DNA of 64,000 nucleotides from Candidatus Rokuibacteriota bacterium (lineage in GTDB: Bacteria; Methylomirabilota; Methylomirabilia; Rokubacteriales; CSP1-6), in the NCBI GenBank assembly GCA_016193045.1, contig JACPSW010000012.1, forward strand, positions 34,977-98,976, given 5' to 3'. The notes under the pieces are model-generated. The model searched no databases. It had not been told where the DNA came from and saw only the letters and a program-made list of their open reading frames with translations. Below are positions 1 through 8,432 of this stretch, piece by piece. Positions within the stretch are counted from its first letter, which is position 1. Every line of letters starts with the position of its first letter. The translations under genes and the position numbers were made by a program.

Positions 1-664
1 TGTTGCCGACCTCGGGGGAGACGTAGAAGAAGGGCACCGCCATCGCGCCGGCCGCCGTCACGCACGCCGTCCCGATCCCGAAGGCGACGGCATAGACCCG
101 CCGGACCGGGATCCCCACGAGCGCGGCGCCGTCCCGTTCCTCGGCGGCCGCGCGGAGGGCTTTGCCCAGGTCCGTGAACTTCAGAAAGAGGAAGAGGAGG
201 AGCGTGACGGCCAGGGCCCCCGCGAAGGCCAGGAGGCGGGGCAGGCTCAGGAGGATCGGCCCGAGCGAGACCGAGGCCTGCGAGTAGGACACGAGCAGCG
301 TGCGGGGGTCGGCCTTGAACGCGAGGAGCGCCAGGTTTTCCAGGAAGAGCGCCAGCCCCAGGGTCATCAGGAGCTGGTTGTGCTCGGGAGCCTCGAGCAC
401 CGGGGTGATCACGGCGCGCTGGATCGCGTAGCCCGCCGCGAAGCCCACGGGGAGGGTGACGGCCAGCGAGAGGTAGGGATCCACGCCCCCGAGCTTGGCC
501 AGCCAGAAGGAGGCGTACATGGCCCACATCATCAGCGCGCCGTGGGCGAAGTTGATGATCTTCATCACCCCGAAGATCAGGGTGAGGCCGAGGGCGACCA
601 GGGCGTAGAGGCCGCCCAGCATGACGCCGTTGGCCAGGCTCGACAGGACGACCGACGCGCTCAC
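1..664 (-). CDS. livH: Branched-chain amino acid ABC transporter permease, LivH type (partial)
   Basis: This is an inner-membrane permease of the LIV (HAAT) ABC family. The visible 221 residues begin VSASVVLSSLANGVMLGG, followed by LYALVALGLTLIFGVMKIIN, the usual first helix and loop of LivH, and then further hydrophobic segments. The GTG start at 664 is the only reasonable start, because the repeat element lies just upstream. The 3' end runs off the left edge. The gene follows the substrate-binding protein gene on the same strand, so it is probably in one operon with it and with the lyase at 1973-2839. The substrate is unknown; LIV-type systems carry amino acids but also many organic acids. 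Confidence 0.93.
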   Translation of the reverse strand, partial: MSASVVLSSLANGVMLGGLYALVALGLTLIFGVMKIINFAHGALMMWAMYASFWLAKLGGVDPYLSLAVTLPVGFAAGYAIQRAVITPVLEAPEHNQLLMTLGLALFLENLALLAFKADPRTLLVSYSQASVSLGPILLSLPRLLAFAGALAVTLLLFLFLKFTDLGKALRAAAEERDGAALVGIPVRRVYAVAFGIGTACVTAAGAMAVPFFYVSPEVGN

Positions 665-674
665 CCGCTGCCTC

Positions 675-753
675 GCGCCCGTTCGAGCGCCGGCTTTGCC
701 GGCGCAACCCTCGGGGGGAGGTATCGGAAGGGGGGCGGAGCCCCCCTCCGAGC
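675..753. repeat. Two-hairpin intergenic repeat, copy 1
   Basis: The 79-bp segment holds an 8-bp hairpin (GCGCCGGC, loop TTT, GCCGGCGC) and a second G/C hairpin GGGGGGC-GGA-GCCCCCC, joined by a GGGGGGAGG tract. Closely similar sequence recurs at 28185-28278 and 30971-31048. Here it sits between a substrate-binding protein gene and its permease gene, where a hairpin could lower permease expression or protect the upstream mRNA end. There is no T-tract, so it is not a classical terminator. Confidence 0.85.
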
Positions 754-755
754 CT

Positions 756-1976
756 TCAGACGCGCCCCGCCCAGGCGGGCATGGGGATGACGGGCTTGGC
801 CTCCGCGAACTCGTTCGGGTACACGACCGCGATCTTCTGGTCCAGCACCTGCATGAGCAGCGTGCGGGCGTGCGGGTTCTGGCCCTTGTCGTTGAAGGCG
901 ATCGGGTAGGGGACGATCTGGTCCTTGAGGTTGGTCGCCGCCAGGGCGTCCCGCACCTTGTCCCGATCGGTGGAGGCCGCGCGCTCGAGCGCGTCCTTCA
1001 GGACGTACGCGGACTGGTAGGCCAGCATCCACTCGTAGGCGAAGGGGTGCTGGTAGGCCTTCTCGAAGGCGGCGATGATCCCCTTGATCCGGGGGTGCTT
1101 GGGGTTGTACCAGTGGTTGCCGTCCATCATGTAGTCGGCGAGCTTGGCCACGTCCTTGATGAAGCGGTACTGGCTGCCCGCCCCGCCGTAGACGGAGAGG
1201 ATCGCCGCCACGTCCACCCGCTGCTCGGCCATGGTCCGGAGCAGGAGGGAATGCGGGCCGTAGTACGTAGACGGGATGACGATGTCCGCCTTGGCCGCCT
1301 TGATCCTGAGCACCTCGTTCGCCAGGCTCTGCGTCGCCGCGCTGTGCGGGATCCGCTCGACGACGTCCATGCCGATTCCCGGCAGGAGCTTCTGGAGGGT
1401 GTCGGCGGTGCTCTTGCCGAAGATCCCGTCCTCGTGGATCAGCACCACGCGCTTCACCGAGAGCTTCAAATCCTTTGCCATGGCGCCCAGATAGTCCACG
1501 GTGTGCTTGGCGCCCATGCCGGCGTTCGGGCAGGCGCGGAACGTGTACCTGAAGCCGCGCTCGGTGATCTGGTCGGCGATTGCCACGTCGAGGACGTGCG
1601 GGATCTTGTACTTTTCGGCTTCCTGGGTGGTGACGAAGGCGAGTCCCGAGGCGTAGGGCCCGAGGATCGCCGCCGCGCCGGCGTCCTTCAGCCGCTCGAT
1701 GGTGGAGATGGCCACGGGTGGCTTCGACTCGTTGTCCAGGACCATGAGCCGGAGCCTGGCGCCGCCCATGGACCTGATCCCGCCGCCGGCGTTGATCTCG
1801 TTGACGGCCAGCTCGATGCCGTTCTTCCCGAGGTTGCCCTCCCGGGCCAGCCCGCCGGTCAGCGGGTGGGTCTCGCCGACCAGGATCTCCTTGGGCTGGG
1901 CGCGCAGGACCGCCGGGAAGCCGAGGCCGCCGGTCACGGCCGCGGCGCCTTTGACAAACGCTCTGCGTGTGATCAT
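756..1976 (-). CDS. LIV-type ABC transporter substrate-binding protein, Tat signal
   Basis: This is the periplasmic solute receptor of a LIV-type importer (Peripla_BP_6/LivK family, 406 residues, normal length). The N-terminus TRRAFVKGAAAVTGG fits a twin-arginine signal, so the protein is probably exported folded. The mature part starts near ILVGETHPLTGGLAREG, the typical first strand and ligand loop. The start at 1976 overlaps the last bases of the upstream lyase gene, so the two are probably translationally coupled. The livH gene follows after repeat copy 1. The ligand cannot be read from sequence; the lyase neighbour suggests an organic acid. Confidence 0.93.
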   Translation of the reverse strand: MITRRAFVKGAAAVTGGLGFPAVLRAQPKEILVGETHPLTGGLAREGNLGKNGIELAVNEINAGGGIRSMGGARLRLMVLDNESKPPVAISTIERLKDAGAAAILGPYASGLAFVTTQEAEKYKIPHVLDVAIADQITERGFRYTFRACPNAGMGAKHTVDYLGAMAKDLKLSVKRVVLIHEDGIFGKSTADTLQKLLPGIGMDVVERIPHSAATQSLANEVLRIKAAKADIVIPSTYYGPHSLLLRTMAEQRVDVAAILSVYGGAGSQYRFIKDVAKLADYMMDGNHWYNPKHPRIKGIIAAFEKAYQHPFAYEWMLAYQSAYVLKDALERAASTDRDKVRDALAATNLKDQIVPYPIAFNDKGQNPHARTLLMQVLDQKIAVVYPNEFAEAKPVIPMPAWAGRV

Positions 1977-2839
1977 GAGTGGGTCTCCTTTGAGAAACGA
2001 TCGGCCAGGTCGAGCAGGTCCTCGAGTCCGAGGAGGCGATTCAACTCGGTGAAGGACAGCATCCGGGAAGCGAGCTCCGCCGTGGTGCCGCTCAGCGCCA
2101 GCGCGGCCAGGGCCTCAAGAGCCGCCTTAGCCATGACGCGCGTGAGCAGGTTCGGGAAGATCACCAGCCGGAACCCGAGCCCCTGGAGGCGCGCGACGGG
2201 CAGCGACGGGGTCTTTCCTCCCTCCACCAGGTTGGCCATGGCCGCGCCGGGGAATTCGGCGGCGATCCGCGCCAGCTCGTCGGCGCTCTCGGGGGCCTCG
2301 ACGAAGACCAGTTCCGCCCCGGCGGCGGCATAGCGCCGCGCCCGGTCGAGGGCCGCCTCGAGACCCTCGACGTCCCGCGCATCCGTCCGGCCGATGATCA
2401 CGGTGTCCGGGTTCGCGCGGGCCCAGCAGGCCGCCTCGATCTTGCCGCACATCTCCTCCGCGCTCACGAGGGCCTTCCGCGCCAGGTGGCCGCAGCGCTT
2501 CGGGAGCGTCTGATCCTCCAGCTGGATCGCGGCGACCCCGGCCCGCTCGTACTCCCGGACCGTGCGGACGACGTTCAGGGGGCCTCCGTACCCGGTGTCG
2601 GCGTCGGCGATCACGGGGATGCCCACGGCCTGGACGACGCGCGTGGCCCGCTCCGCCATCTCGGCGAAGGAGATCAGGCCCAGGTCGGGCTGGCCCAGCG
2701 CCGAGTAGGAGACCCCCGCCCCGGTCAGGTAGACGGCGGGGAATCCGGCGTGCTCGACCAGTCGGGCCGTCAGGCTGTCGTAGGCTCCGGGAGCCACGAC
2801 GATCTCGGGCCGGGAAAGAAGGCGGCGGAGGGACGTCAA
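1973..2839 (-). CDS. Isocitrate lyase/PEP mutase family carboxylyase
   Basis: This 288-residue protein belongs to the ICL/PEPM TIM-barrel superfamily, which includes methylisocitrate lyase, dimethylmalate lyase and oxaloacetate decarboxylase. It has the Mg-binding segment IADADTGYGG (about residues 97-106), EDQTLPKRCGH with the catalytic-loop Cys, and GRTDARD. The KRCGH loop favours a true C-C lyase. The exact substrate is open. The start is a TTG at 2839: an in-frame TGA lies just upstream, and a TTGACA/TATCAA promoter ends 9 bases before it, which suggests a leaderless mRNA. It is the first gene of an operon with a LIV transporter. Confidence 0.88.
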   Translation of the reverse strand: MTSLRRLLSRPEIVVAPGAYDSLTARLVEHAGFPAVYLTGAGVSYSALGQPDLGLISFAEMAERATRVVQAVGIPVIADADTGYGGPLNVVRTVREYERAGVAAIQLEDQTLPKRCGHLARKALVSAEEMCGKIEAACWARANPDTVIIGRTDARDVEGLEAALDRARRYAAAGAELVFVEAPESADELARIAAEFPGAAMANLVEGGKTPSLPVARLQGLGFRLVIFPNLLTRVMAKAALEALAALALSGTTAELASRMLSFTELNRLLGLEDLLDLADRFSKETHS

Positions 2840-2848
2840 AGCGGTTCA

Positions 2849-2877
2849 TTGATAAGCCGTTTGTCTCCGGCTGTCAA
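2849..2877 (-). promoter_or_regulatory. Sigma-70-type promoter of the PEP mutase family gene
   Basis: On the minus strand TTGACA (2872-2877) is followed after 17 bases by TATCAA (2849-2854). The TTG start codon lies 9 bases further on, so little or no 5' leader is expected. Confidence 0.6.
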
Positions 2878-2892
2878 GCGGCAGCACGGGGC

Positions 2893-2921
2893 TTGCCGAC
2901 CGGGCGCGGGGCGGCTACCCT
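2893..2921 (+). promoter_or_regulatory. Candidate promoter of the MaoC-CitE operon
   Basis: TTGCCG (2893-2898), a 17-base spacer and TACCCT (2916-2921) lie 9 bases before the ATG at 2931. No Shine-Dalgarno sequence is visible, again suggesting a nearly leaderless transcript. The -10 match is partial. Confidence 0.4.
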
Positions 2922-2930
2922 AAGGCAGCT

Positions 2931-3395
2931 ATGCCGGGGAAGCTCTTCGAGGAGTTGGTCGTCGGCCAGGTGTTCCAGCATCAGCCCGGGCGCACCATCA
3001 CCGAGGCGGACAACGTGTTCTTCACCTGCCTCAGCATGAACCCTCAGCCGCTCCACCTGGACTTCGAGGCGGCGTCCAAGGCGGAGTTCGGCAAGCCCCT
3101 GGTCAACAGTATCCTGACGCTCGGGATCGCCGTGGGGCTCTCCGTGGGGGACACCACGCTCGGCACGACGGTCGGGAACCTGGGCTTCGAGAAGGTGGAG
3201 TTTCCCAAGCCGGTGTTCCACGGCGACACCATCTACGCCGAGACCGAGGTGATCGAGAAGCGCGAATCGCGCTCGCGCCCCCAGTGGGGAATCGTGATCT
3301 TCGAGCACCGGGCCAAGAACCAGCGCGGCGAGGTCGTCATGCGCTGCCGGCGCGCCGCCATGATGCGCCGCCGGGTCCCTGCTCCCCCGGCATGA
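2931..3395 (+). CDS. MaoC-family enoyl-CoA hydratase
   Basis: This single hot-dog-fold hydratase (154 residues) adds water to or removes it from a short acyl-CoA. N-terminal [18 protein letters not shown] and [10 protein letters not shown] correspond to the MaoC active-site region, where an Asp/His pair is expected ([13 protein letters not shown]). [18 protein letters not shown] is the usual C-terminal strand pair. The stop overlaps the ATG of the CitE-like lyase. This hydratase-lyase pairing is seen in itaconate degradation (ich/ripB with ccl/ripC) and in mesaconyl-CoA/methylmalyl-CoA metabolism. The exact substrate is inferred, not shown. Confidence 0.9.
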   Translation: MPGKLFEELVVGQVFQHQPGRTITEADNVFFTCLSMNPQPLHLDFEAASKAEFGKPLVNSILTLGIAVGLSVGDTTLGTTVGNLGFEKVEFPKPVFHGDTIYAETEVIEKRESRSRPQWGIVIFEHRAKNQRGEVVMRCRRAAMMRRRVPAPPA

Positions 3396-4285
3396 GTGGG
3401 CCAAGGCGCTCGTTCCACTTCGTCCCGGGCGGGAATGAGAAGATGATCGCCAAGGCGCTGACGCTCCCGGCCGACGCCCTGATCCTGGACTTGGAGGACG
3501 CGGTCACCGTGGAGAAGAAGGCCGAGGCCCGGGGGATCGTGCTCCGGTGGCTCCAGACGCTGGACTTCGGCGGGCGGGAGCGGTGGGTCCGCATGAACCC
3601 CCTGGCCACCGGCTTCGGCGAGGCGGACCTGGAGGGGACCATCGCCGGGCGGCCGGACGGCTACGTCGTGCCCAAGCCGCGGAGCGCGGCCGACATCCGC
3701 GCCATCGCTTCGATCCTGGACCGGCTGGAGGAGAGGCATGGCGTGGCGTTCGGCTCCACCCACCTCCTGCTGATCGCCACCGAGACGCCCGAGGGCCTGC
3801 TGAACATCGCCGAGGTGGCCAGCGCCAGCGCCCGCATCGCGGCCGTCTCGTGGGGGATCGAGGACCTCTCGGCGGCCATGGGATTGCCCCGCACGCGGGA
3901 CGCCGAGGGGCGCTACCTCGATATCCCGCGCTACGCTCGGGTGATGACGGCGCTGGCGGCGGCGGCCGCCGGCGTCCAGGCCGTCGATACCGTGTACACG
4001 GACATCCCCAACCTCGAGGGGCTGCGGCGGGAGTGTCAGGAGGGCGTCTGGATGGGGTTCACCGGGAAGATTTCCATCCATCCGGGCCAGATCCCGGTGA
4101 TCAACGATGTCTTCACGCCGTCGAAGGAGGACGTCCAGGAGGCCCAGGAGCTGATCGCGGCCTTCGACGAGCGCCGGGAGAAGGGGAGCGGGGCCTTCGC
4201 CTTCAAGGGCCAGATGGTGGACATGCCTCACCTGACGCGCGCCCGGAAGATCCTCGAGCGGGCGCGGCGCGCCGGCGTTCCGTGA
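3392..4285 (+). CDS. CitE/HpcH family CoA-ester lyase
   Basis: This 297-residue TIM-barrel lyase probably cleaves a 3-hydroxyacyl-CoA such as citramalyl-CoA or methylmalyl-Co[19 protein letters not shown] is the N-terminal family signature, [10 protein letters not shown] carries metal-site acids, and [13 protein letters not shown] supplies the second metal-binding Glu. The ATG at 3392 is chosen because it overlaps the MaoC stop (ATGA), giving translational coupling and the family's usual N-terminus. The next gene overlaps its stop in the same way. CoA-free malyl/citramalyl lyases of this family are possible alternatives. Confidence 0.92.
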   Translation: MSGPRRSFHFVPGGNEKMIAKALTLPADALILDLEDAVTVEKKAEARGIVLRWLQTLDFGGRERWVRMNPLATGFGEADLEGTIAGRPDGYVVPKPRSAADIRAIASILDRLEERHGVAFGSTHLLLIATETPEGLLNIAEVASASARIAAVSWGIEDLSAAMGLPRTRDAEGRYLDIPRYARVMTALAAAAAGVQAVDTVYTDIPNLEGLRRECQEGVWMGFTGKISIHPGQIPVINDVFTPSKEDVQEAQELIAAFDERREKGSGAFAFKGQMVDMPHLTRARKILERARRAGVP

Positions 4286-4959
4286 GCCAGCCTGGGCGCC
4301 CGATCAAGCGGATCGCGTTCTTCGCCTTTCCCGGTCTCACCCTCCTGGATTTGATCGGCGCCTACGACGGCCTCCGTCGCGTCGCCCTCATGGGGATCGA
4401 TCCGGAGGTCACCCATCGGATCATCGGCACGCAGTCGGAGATCGCCGACGAGACCGGATTCAGGTTCGCCCCCGACGCGGTCTACGGCGACCTCTCGGAC
4501 TTCGACCTTCTCTACATCCCAGGGGGGCTCGGGACCCGGCGGCTGATGGGGGACGACTGGTGCGTCGACTACCTGAAGCGGTGGGGGACCGAGCGGCCCA
4601 TCGCGAGCGTGTGCACCGGGGCACTCCTCCTCGGCAAGGCCGGCTACCTCCAGGGCAAGCGGGCGGCCACCCATCGCAATGCCTACGAGCTCCTGGCTCC
4701 GTACTGCGGCGAGGTCGTCCGTGAGGGCAGGATCGTGGACGAGGGCAACGTGATCACGGCCGGGGGCGTGACGTCCGCGCTGGACCTGGGGCTCTATCTC
4801 GTGGAGCGGTTCTGGGGGGAGAAGGCGCGGGAGCGCATCAGCCAGCAGATGGAGTACCGCGCCTACGACCTCGCCCGTCCCCGCGCGGGGGCCGCGCGCG
4901 GGGCTCGCCCCAACGCGCGCCGCCGCGGCGGCCGGTCGGCGCGGCCCTCTACCCGATAA
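4282..4959 (+). CDS. DJ-1/PfpI family protein (class I glutamine amidotransferase-like)
   Basis: This 225-residue protein has the DJ-1/PfpI flavodoxin-like fold. IAFFAFPGLTLLDLIGAYDG opens the domain, DLLYIPGG follows, and ASVCTGALLLGKAG carries the nucleophile-elbow Cys. KRAATHRN is the position where isonitrile-hydratase-like members have a conserved His/Trp. It may be an isonitrile hydratase, a glyoxalase-like protein or a regulator fragment without an AraC domain. The GTG start at 4282 overlaps the preceding TGA. The Arg/Ala-rich last 25 residues look unstructured and overlap the convergent CoA-transferase gene by 11 bp. Family is certain; reaction is not. Confidence 0.85.
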   Translation: MSQPGRPIKRIAFFAFPGLTLLDLIGAYDGLRRVALMGIDPEVTHRIIGTQSEIADETGFRFAPDAVYGDLSDFDLLYIPGGLGTRRLMGDDWCVDYLKRWGTERPIASVCTGALLLGKAGYLQGKRAATHRNAYELLAPYCGEVVREGRIVDEGNVITAGGVTSALDLGLYLVERFWGEKARERISQQMEYRAYDLARPRAGAARGARPNARRRGGRSARPSTR

Positions 4960-6151
4960 CCGCCCCGGCTCTCAGCCGGGCCACCTCGCCGTCGGCGTAC
5001 CCGAGGCCCTTCAGAATGTCCGTCGAGTGCTGGCCGAGGGTGGGGGCGGGCCGCCGGACCGCGGCCCGGGTCTCGGAGAGCTTGATCGGCACCCCCAGCA
5101 CCCGGGACCGCCCCGCCACGGGATGGTCCACCTCCACCACCATCTCGCGGTGGCGCACCTGGGGATCGGCGAAGACCTGGTCGTAGGTGAGGACCGGCCC
5201 CGCGGGGACGCCGGCGGCCTCGAGGCGCGCCAGCCAGCGGGCGGTGGGTTCCCGATCGAAGCGGGCCTGGAGGAGCGCGGCGAGCTCCTTCCGGTGCTTC
5301 ACGCGCTCCGCGCCGGTCACGAACCGCGGATCCTTCGTGAGCTCGGGCAGCTCGAGCACGGCGCAGAGTTTCTCCCACAGCGGCTGGGAGGCCGCGCCCA
5401 GGTTGAGCCACCCGTCTTTCGTCCGAAACGGCTGGTACGGGGCGCTGGCCCGGTGGCCGGCGCCGAGCCGCGGCGGGACCCGGCCGGTGGCGAAGTACCC
5501 CGCGGCCTCGTACACCGACCAGGCGATCGGCGTCTCGAGCAGCGAGGTGTCCACCCACTGGCCCCGCCCGCTCTGCTCGCGCGCCCGGAGGGCGGCGAGG
5601 ATGCCGATCGCGGCGAACATCCCGGCCCCGAGATCGGAGAGGGGGATGGGGACCCGGAGCGGCGGCCCGTCCTCCTCCCCCGTGATGGACATCAACCCGG
5701 ACATGCCCTGGGCGATCAGATCGAAGCCGCCGCGCTCCCGGTAGGGGCCCGTCTGGCCGAAGCCGGAGATCGAGGCGTAGACGATGCGGGGATTGACGGC
5801 CGAGACGTGTCCGTAGCCGACGCCGAGGCGCTCGGCCACGCCCGGCCGGAAGTTTTCGAGGAACACGTCGGCGCCCACCGCCAGCCGGAGGCAGATCTCC
5901 CGGCCCGCGGCCTGCTTCAAGTCCAGGGCGAGGCTCCGCTTGTTCCGGTTGAAGGTCATGAACGGCGCGCTCTGGCCGTTGACGAACGGCGGGAAGGCGC
6001 GCGCGTCGTCGCCCGTGCCCGGCCGCTCCACCTTGATCACGTCGGCCCCGAGGTCGCCCAGGAGCATGGAGCAGTAGGGGCCGGAGAGCTGGGTCGAGAG
6101 GTCGAGGACCGTGAGGCCGTCGAGCGGCGGCGGGCCACCCGGGGAGGTCAT
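4949..6151 (-). CDS. CaiB/BaiF-type (family III) CoA-transferase
   Basis: This 400-residue enzyme moves CoA between acyl-CoA and a free acid. The N-terminus DGLTVLDLSTQLSGPYCSML and GADVIKVERPGTGDDAR are the standard opening. NRNKRSLALDLK follows, and the Asp in PLSDLGAGMFA is at the expected catalytic position. GHRASAPYQPFRTKDGW and the C-terminal TLGQHSTDIL also match the family. The gene is convergent with the MaoC-CitE-DJ-1 operon and divergent from a LIV receptor. An attractive inference is that it activates the acid that the hydratase and lyase then process. A TTGACA promoter places transcription start close to its ATG. Confidence 0.93.
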   Translation of the reverse strand: MTSPGGPPPLDGLTVLDLSTQLSGPYCSMLLGDLGADVIKVERPGTGDDARAFPPFVNGQSAPFMTFNRNKRSLALDLKQAAGREICLRLAVGADVFLENFRPGVAERLGVGYGHVSAVNPRIVYASISGFGQTGPYRERGGFDLIAQGMSGLMSITGEEDGPPLRVPIPLSDLGAGMFAAIGILAALRAREQSGRGQWVDTSLLETPIAWSVYEAAGYFATGRVPPRLGAGHRASAPYQPFRTKDGWLNLGAASQPLWEKLCAVLELPELTKDPRFVTGAERVKHRKELAALLQARFDREPTARWLARLEAAGVPAGPVLTYDQVFADPQVRHREMVVEVDHPVAGRSRVLGVPIKLSETRAAVRRPAPTLGQHSTDILKGLGYADGEVARLRAGAVIG

Positions 6152-6158
6152 GGGCCGC

Positions 6159-6188
6159 AGTGTAGGGACTGCGGTCGAGGGCTGTCAA
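6159..6188 (-). promoter_or_regulatory. Promoter of the CoA-transferase gene
   Basis: On the minus strand TTGACA (6183-6188), an 18-base spacer and TACACT (6159-6164) end 7 bases before the ATG at 6151. No ribosome binding site fits in this gap, so the message is probably leaderless. Confidence 0.55.
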
Positions 6189-6203
6189 GACCAGCCCCTT
6201 GCC

Positions 6204-6232
6204 TTGACAGGGCGGGGGGAATCTGTTATTTC
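6204..6232 (+). promoter_or_regulatory. Promoter of the LIV receptor operon
   Basis: TTGACA (6204-6209) is followed by TTATTT/TATTTC (6226-6232) at 16-17 bases. It lies back to back with the divergent CoA-transferase promoter; the two -35 boxes form an inverted pair. A leader of about 50 bases with a clear AAAGGAGG site precedes the ATG at 6291. Confidence 0.45.
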
Positions 6233-6290
6233 TGTTGCGCGTTTCCGCACGCGAGTGTTCCCATTGGAGCTCAGCAAAGGAGGATCATCC

Positions 6291-7472
6291 ATGAGGACGG
6301 CTTTCAGGAGCGTGACGGGGCTGGTGACGGCCCTGGTGATTCTGGCGGGGTCGTGGACGCCGGCGTTGGCGCAGGAGTGGACGGTCGGGGCCTCCATCTC
6401 GCTGACGGGCACGTACGCCAAGCCCGGGAAGTACACGCAGGAGGGGTACCTGCTCTGCGAGAAGGACATCAACGACAAGGGCGGTCTTCTCGGCCGGAAG
6501 ATCCGGTTCGTCGTCTACGACGACAAGTCCGACCCGCCCACGGCCATCAAGCTCTACGAGAAGCTCATCACGGAGGACAAGGTGGACCTGGTCATGGGGC
6601 CCTACTCGAGCCCCGTGACGAACGCCGCCTCCACGGTGAGCGAGAAGTACAAGAAGCTGATGATGGCCTCCCTGGCCGCGACCACCTCCATCTGGGAGCG
6701 CGGCTTCAAGTATCTCTTCATGACCATTTCCCCCGCCGAGGTCTACCTGGAGGGGCTGGTTGATCTCGCCGTGGAGCGCGGGCTCAAGACCGTCGCGGTC
6801 ATCAACGAGGACACCCTGTTCTCCAAGGCGGCGGCCAAGGGGACCATCGAGCTGGCCAAGAAGAAGGGGATGCAGGTGGTCTTCCACGAAGCCTACCCCA
6901 AAGGGACCACCGACTTCTCGGCGCTGCTGATCAAGATCAAGTCGCTGAACCCCGACGTGATCGCCGCGGGCTCCTACTTCGACGACGCGGTGGCCACGAC
7001 CCGGCAGATGAAGGAGCTGGACGTCAACCCCAAGATGTACGGAGTCACCGTGGGGGGCGACCTGCCGGAGTTCTACAAGCTCCTGGGGAAGACGGCGGAG
7101 TACGTGTACGGGTCCAGCCAGTGGGAGAAGGGCCTGCCCTACCCGGGCATCAAAGAGTTCGTGACGAACTACGAGAAGATGTGGAACCGGGAGCCCGTCT
7201 ACCACTCGGCGGCCGCCTACGGTGCGTGTCAGGTGTACGCCGAGGCGATCAAGCGGGCCGGCTCACTGGACTCGGACAAGCTCCGGGCCGAGCTCCTCAA
7301 GATCAAGATGAAGACGATCTTCGGCGACTACCAGGTGGACGAGCGCGGCTTTCAGGTCGCGCACAAGATGGTGCTCCACCAGTGGCAGGACGCGAAGAAG
7401 GTGACGGTCTGGCCCGCCGCCGTGTCGGAGGGGAAGCCGCTCTATCCCACCCCTCCCTGGCAGCGCCGGTAG
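6291..7472 (+). CDS. LIV-type ABC transporter substrate-binding protein
   Basis: This 393-residue periplasmic receptor has a Sec signal: Arg-rich start, hydrophobic core LVTALVILAGSW, cleavage near ALAQE. The mature start is WTVGASISLTGTYAKPG, then YDDKSDPPTAIKLYEKLI and MGPYSSPVTNAAS, the canonical Peripla_BP_6 blocks. The ATG at 6291 is chosen because a strong AAAGGAGG site lies about 8 bases upstream and the signal peptide starts there. A terminator hairpin directly downstream should make the receptor more abundant than the membrane parts encoded after it. The ligand is unknown. Confidence 0.95.
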   Translation: MRTAFRSVTGLVTALVILAGSWTPALAQEWTVGASISLTGTYAKPGKYTQEGYLLCEKDINDKGGLLGRKIRFVVYDDKSDPPTAIKLYEKLITEDKVDLVMGPYSSPVTNAASTVSEKYKKLMMASLAATTSIWERGFKYLFMTISPAEVYLEGLVDLAVERGLKTVAVINEDTLFSKAAAKGTIELAKKKGMQVVFHEAYPKGTTDFSALLIKIKSLNPDVIAAGSYFDDAVATTRQMKELDVNPKMYGVTVGGDLPEFYKLLGKTAEYVYGSSQWEKGLPYPGIKEFVTNYEKMWNREPVYHSAAAYGACQVYAEAIKRAGSLDSDKLRAELLKIKMKTIFGDYQVDERGFQVAHKMVLHQWQDAKKVTVWPAAVSEGKPLYPTPPWQRR

Positions 7473-7500
7473 CCGAGGGGCGTTGCCGCTAGTGGTCGAG

Positions 7501-7530
7501 GGGGTCTCCCCGCGCGGGGAGACCCCTTTT
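7501..7530 (+). terminator. Intrinsic terminator/attenuator after the receptor gene
   Basis: GGGGTCTCCCC (7501-7511), loop GCGC and GGGGAGACCCC (7516-7526) are followed by TTTT. The stem is perfect over 11 bp. It lies between the receptor and the permease genes of the same operon, so partial read-through is probably how the permeases are expressed. Confidence 0.85.
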
Positions 7531-7553
7531 CACGCCGAGCCCTCCGCGACGAG

Positions 7554-8432
7554 ATGACGACCGTCCACATCACGGGGAGCATGCTGCTCCAGCTGGTCGT
7601 CTCCGGCCTGCTCGCCGGGGGCCTGTACGCCCTGGTCGCCCTGGGCCTCTCCCTCATCTTCGGGGTCATGCGGGTGATCAACGTGGCCCACGGAACGCTC
7701 CTGATGCTCGGCGCGTACACGACCTACTGGCTGTTTACCCTCACCGGGCTGAACCCCTTTGTCTCGCTCGTGGTCTCGATGCCGGTCCTGTTCGTCGTGG
7801 GGGTGGTCCTTCAGCGTCTCTTCGTCCATCGGGTGGTGGAGGCTCCGGAGCTTTCCTCCCTGCTCCTCACCTTCGGCATCTCCATCTTCATCGCCAACGT
7901 GGCCATGCTGGCCTGGAGCGCCGATTATCGGTCGGTGGAGTTCCTGACGGGGTCCTTCCTCCTGGGGCCGATCGCGCTCTCCAAGCCCCGCCTGGTGAGC
8001 TTCGTCGTCGCCCTCGGCCTGACGGGCCTGGCCTTTCTCTTCCTCCACCGGACCAAGACCGGCAAGGCCATCCGGGCCACCTCCCAGCACCGCGACGTCG
8101 CCCAGGTCTGCGGGATCAATGTGCGGCGGATCGACCTGATCACCTTCGGCCTCGGGGCCGGGTTGGCCGGCGCCGGCGGAAGCCTGGTGTCCGTCATGTT
8201 CGCCGTCTATCCTGAAATGGGCCAGGTGTACGTCTTCAAGTCCTTCCTGGTGATCGTGCTGGGCGGGGCGGGCAACTATCCCGGGGCCTTCTTCGGCGGC
8301 CTGCTGCTCGGGCTGGTCGAGGGCCTGGCCTCCCTCTTCCTGACCGCCCAACTCAGCGAGGTCATCGCCTACGTCCTCCTCGTGATCGTCCTGCTGGTGC
8401 GTCCCACGGGGCTCCTGGGAGGCCGGACGTGA
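7554..8432 (+). CDS. livH: Branched-chain amino acid ABC transporter permease, LivH type
   Basis: This inner-membrane permease (292 residues, about 8 helices) has LLAGGLYALVALGLSLIFGV and INVAHGTLLMLGAYTTY, the LivH N-terminal signature. The cytoplasmic EAA-like loop near RATSQHRDVAQVCGINVRRI would contact the ATPases. The start at 7554 is an ATG shortly after the terminator. The stop overlaps the start of livM (GTGA), so the two permeases are translationally coupled. With LivM it forms the translocation path for the solute captured by the receptor at 6291-7472. Confidence 0.95.
   Translation: MTTVHITGSMLLQLVVSGLLAGGLYALVALGLSLIFGVMRVINVAHGTLLMLGAYTTYWLFTLTGLNPFVSLVVSMPVLFVVGVVLQRLFVHRVVEAPELSSLLLTFGISIFIANVAMLAWSADYRSVEFLTGSFLLGPIALSKPRLVSFVVALGLTGLAFLFLHRTKTGKAIRATSQHRDVAQVCGINVRRIDLITFGLGAGLAGAGGSLVSVMFAVYPEMGQVYVFKSFLVIVLGGAGNYPGAFFGGLLLGLVEGLASLFLTAQLSEVIAYVLLVIVLLVRPTGLLGGRT

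Noticed and set aside
741..760. GGGGGGCGGAGCCCCCC as an ordinary intrinsic terminator
   Set aside because: No T-tract follows on either strand, and the hairpin is part of a conserved dispersed repeat.
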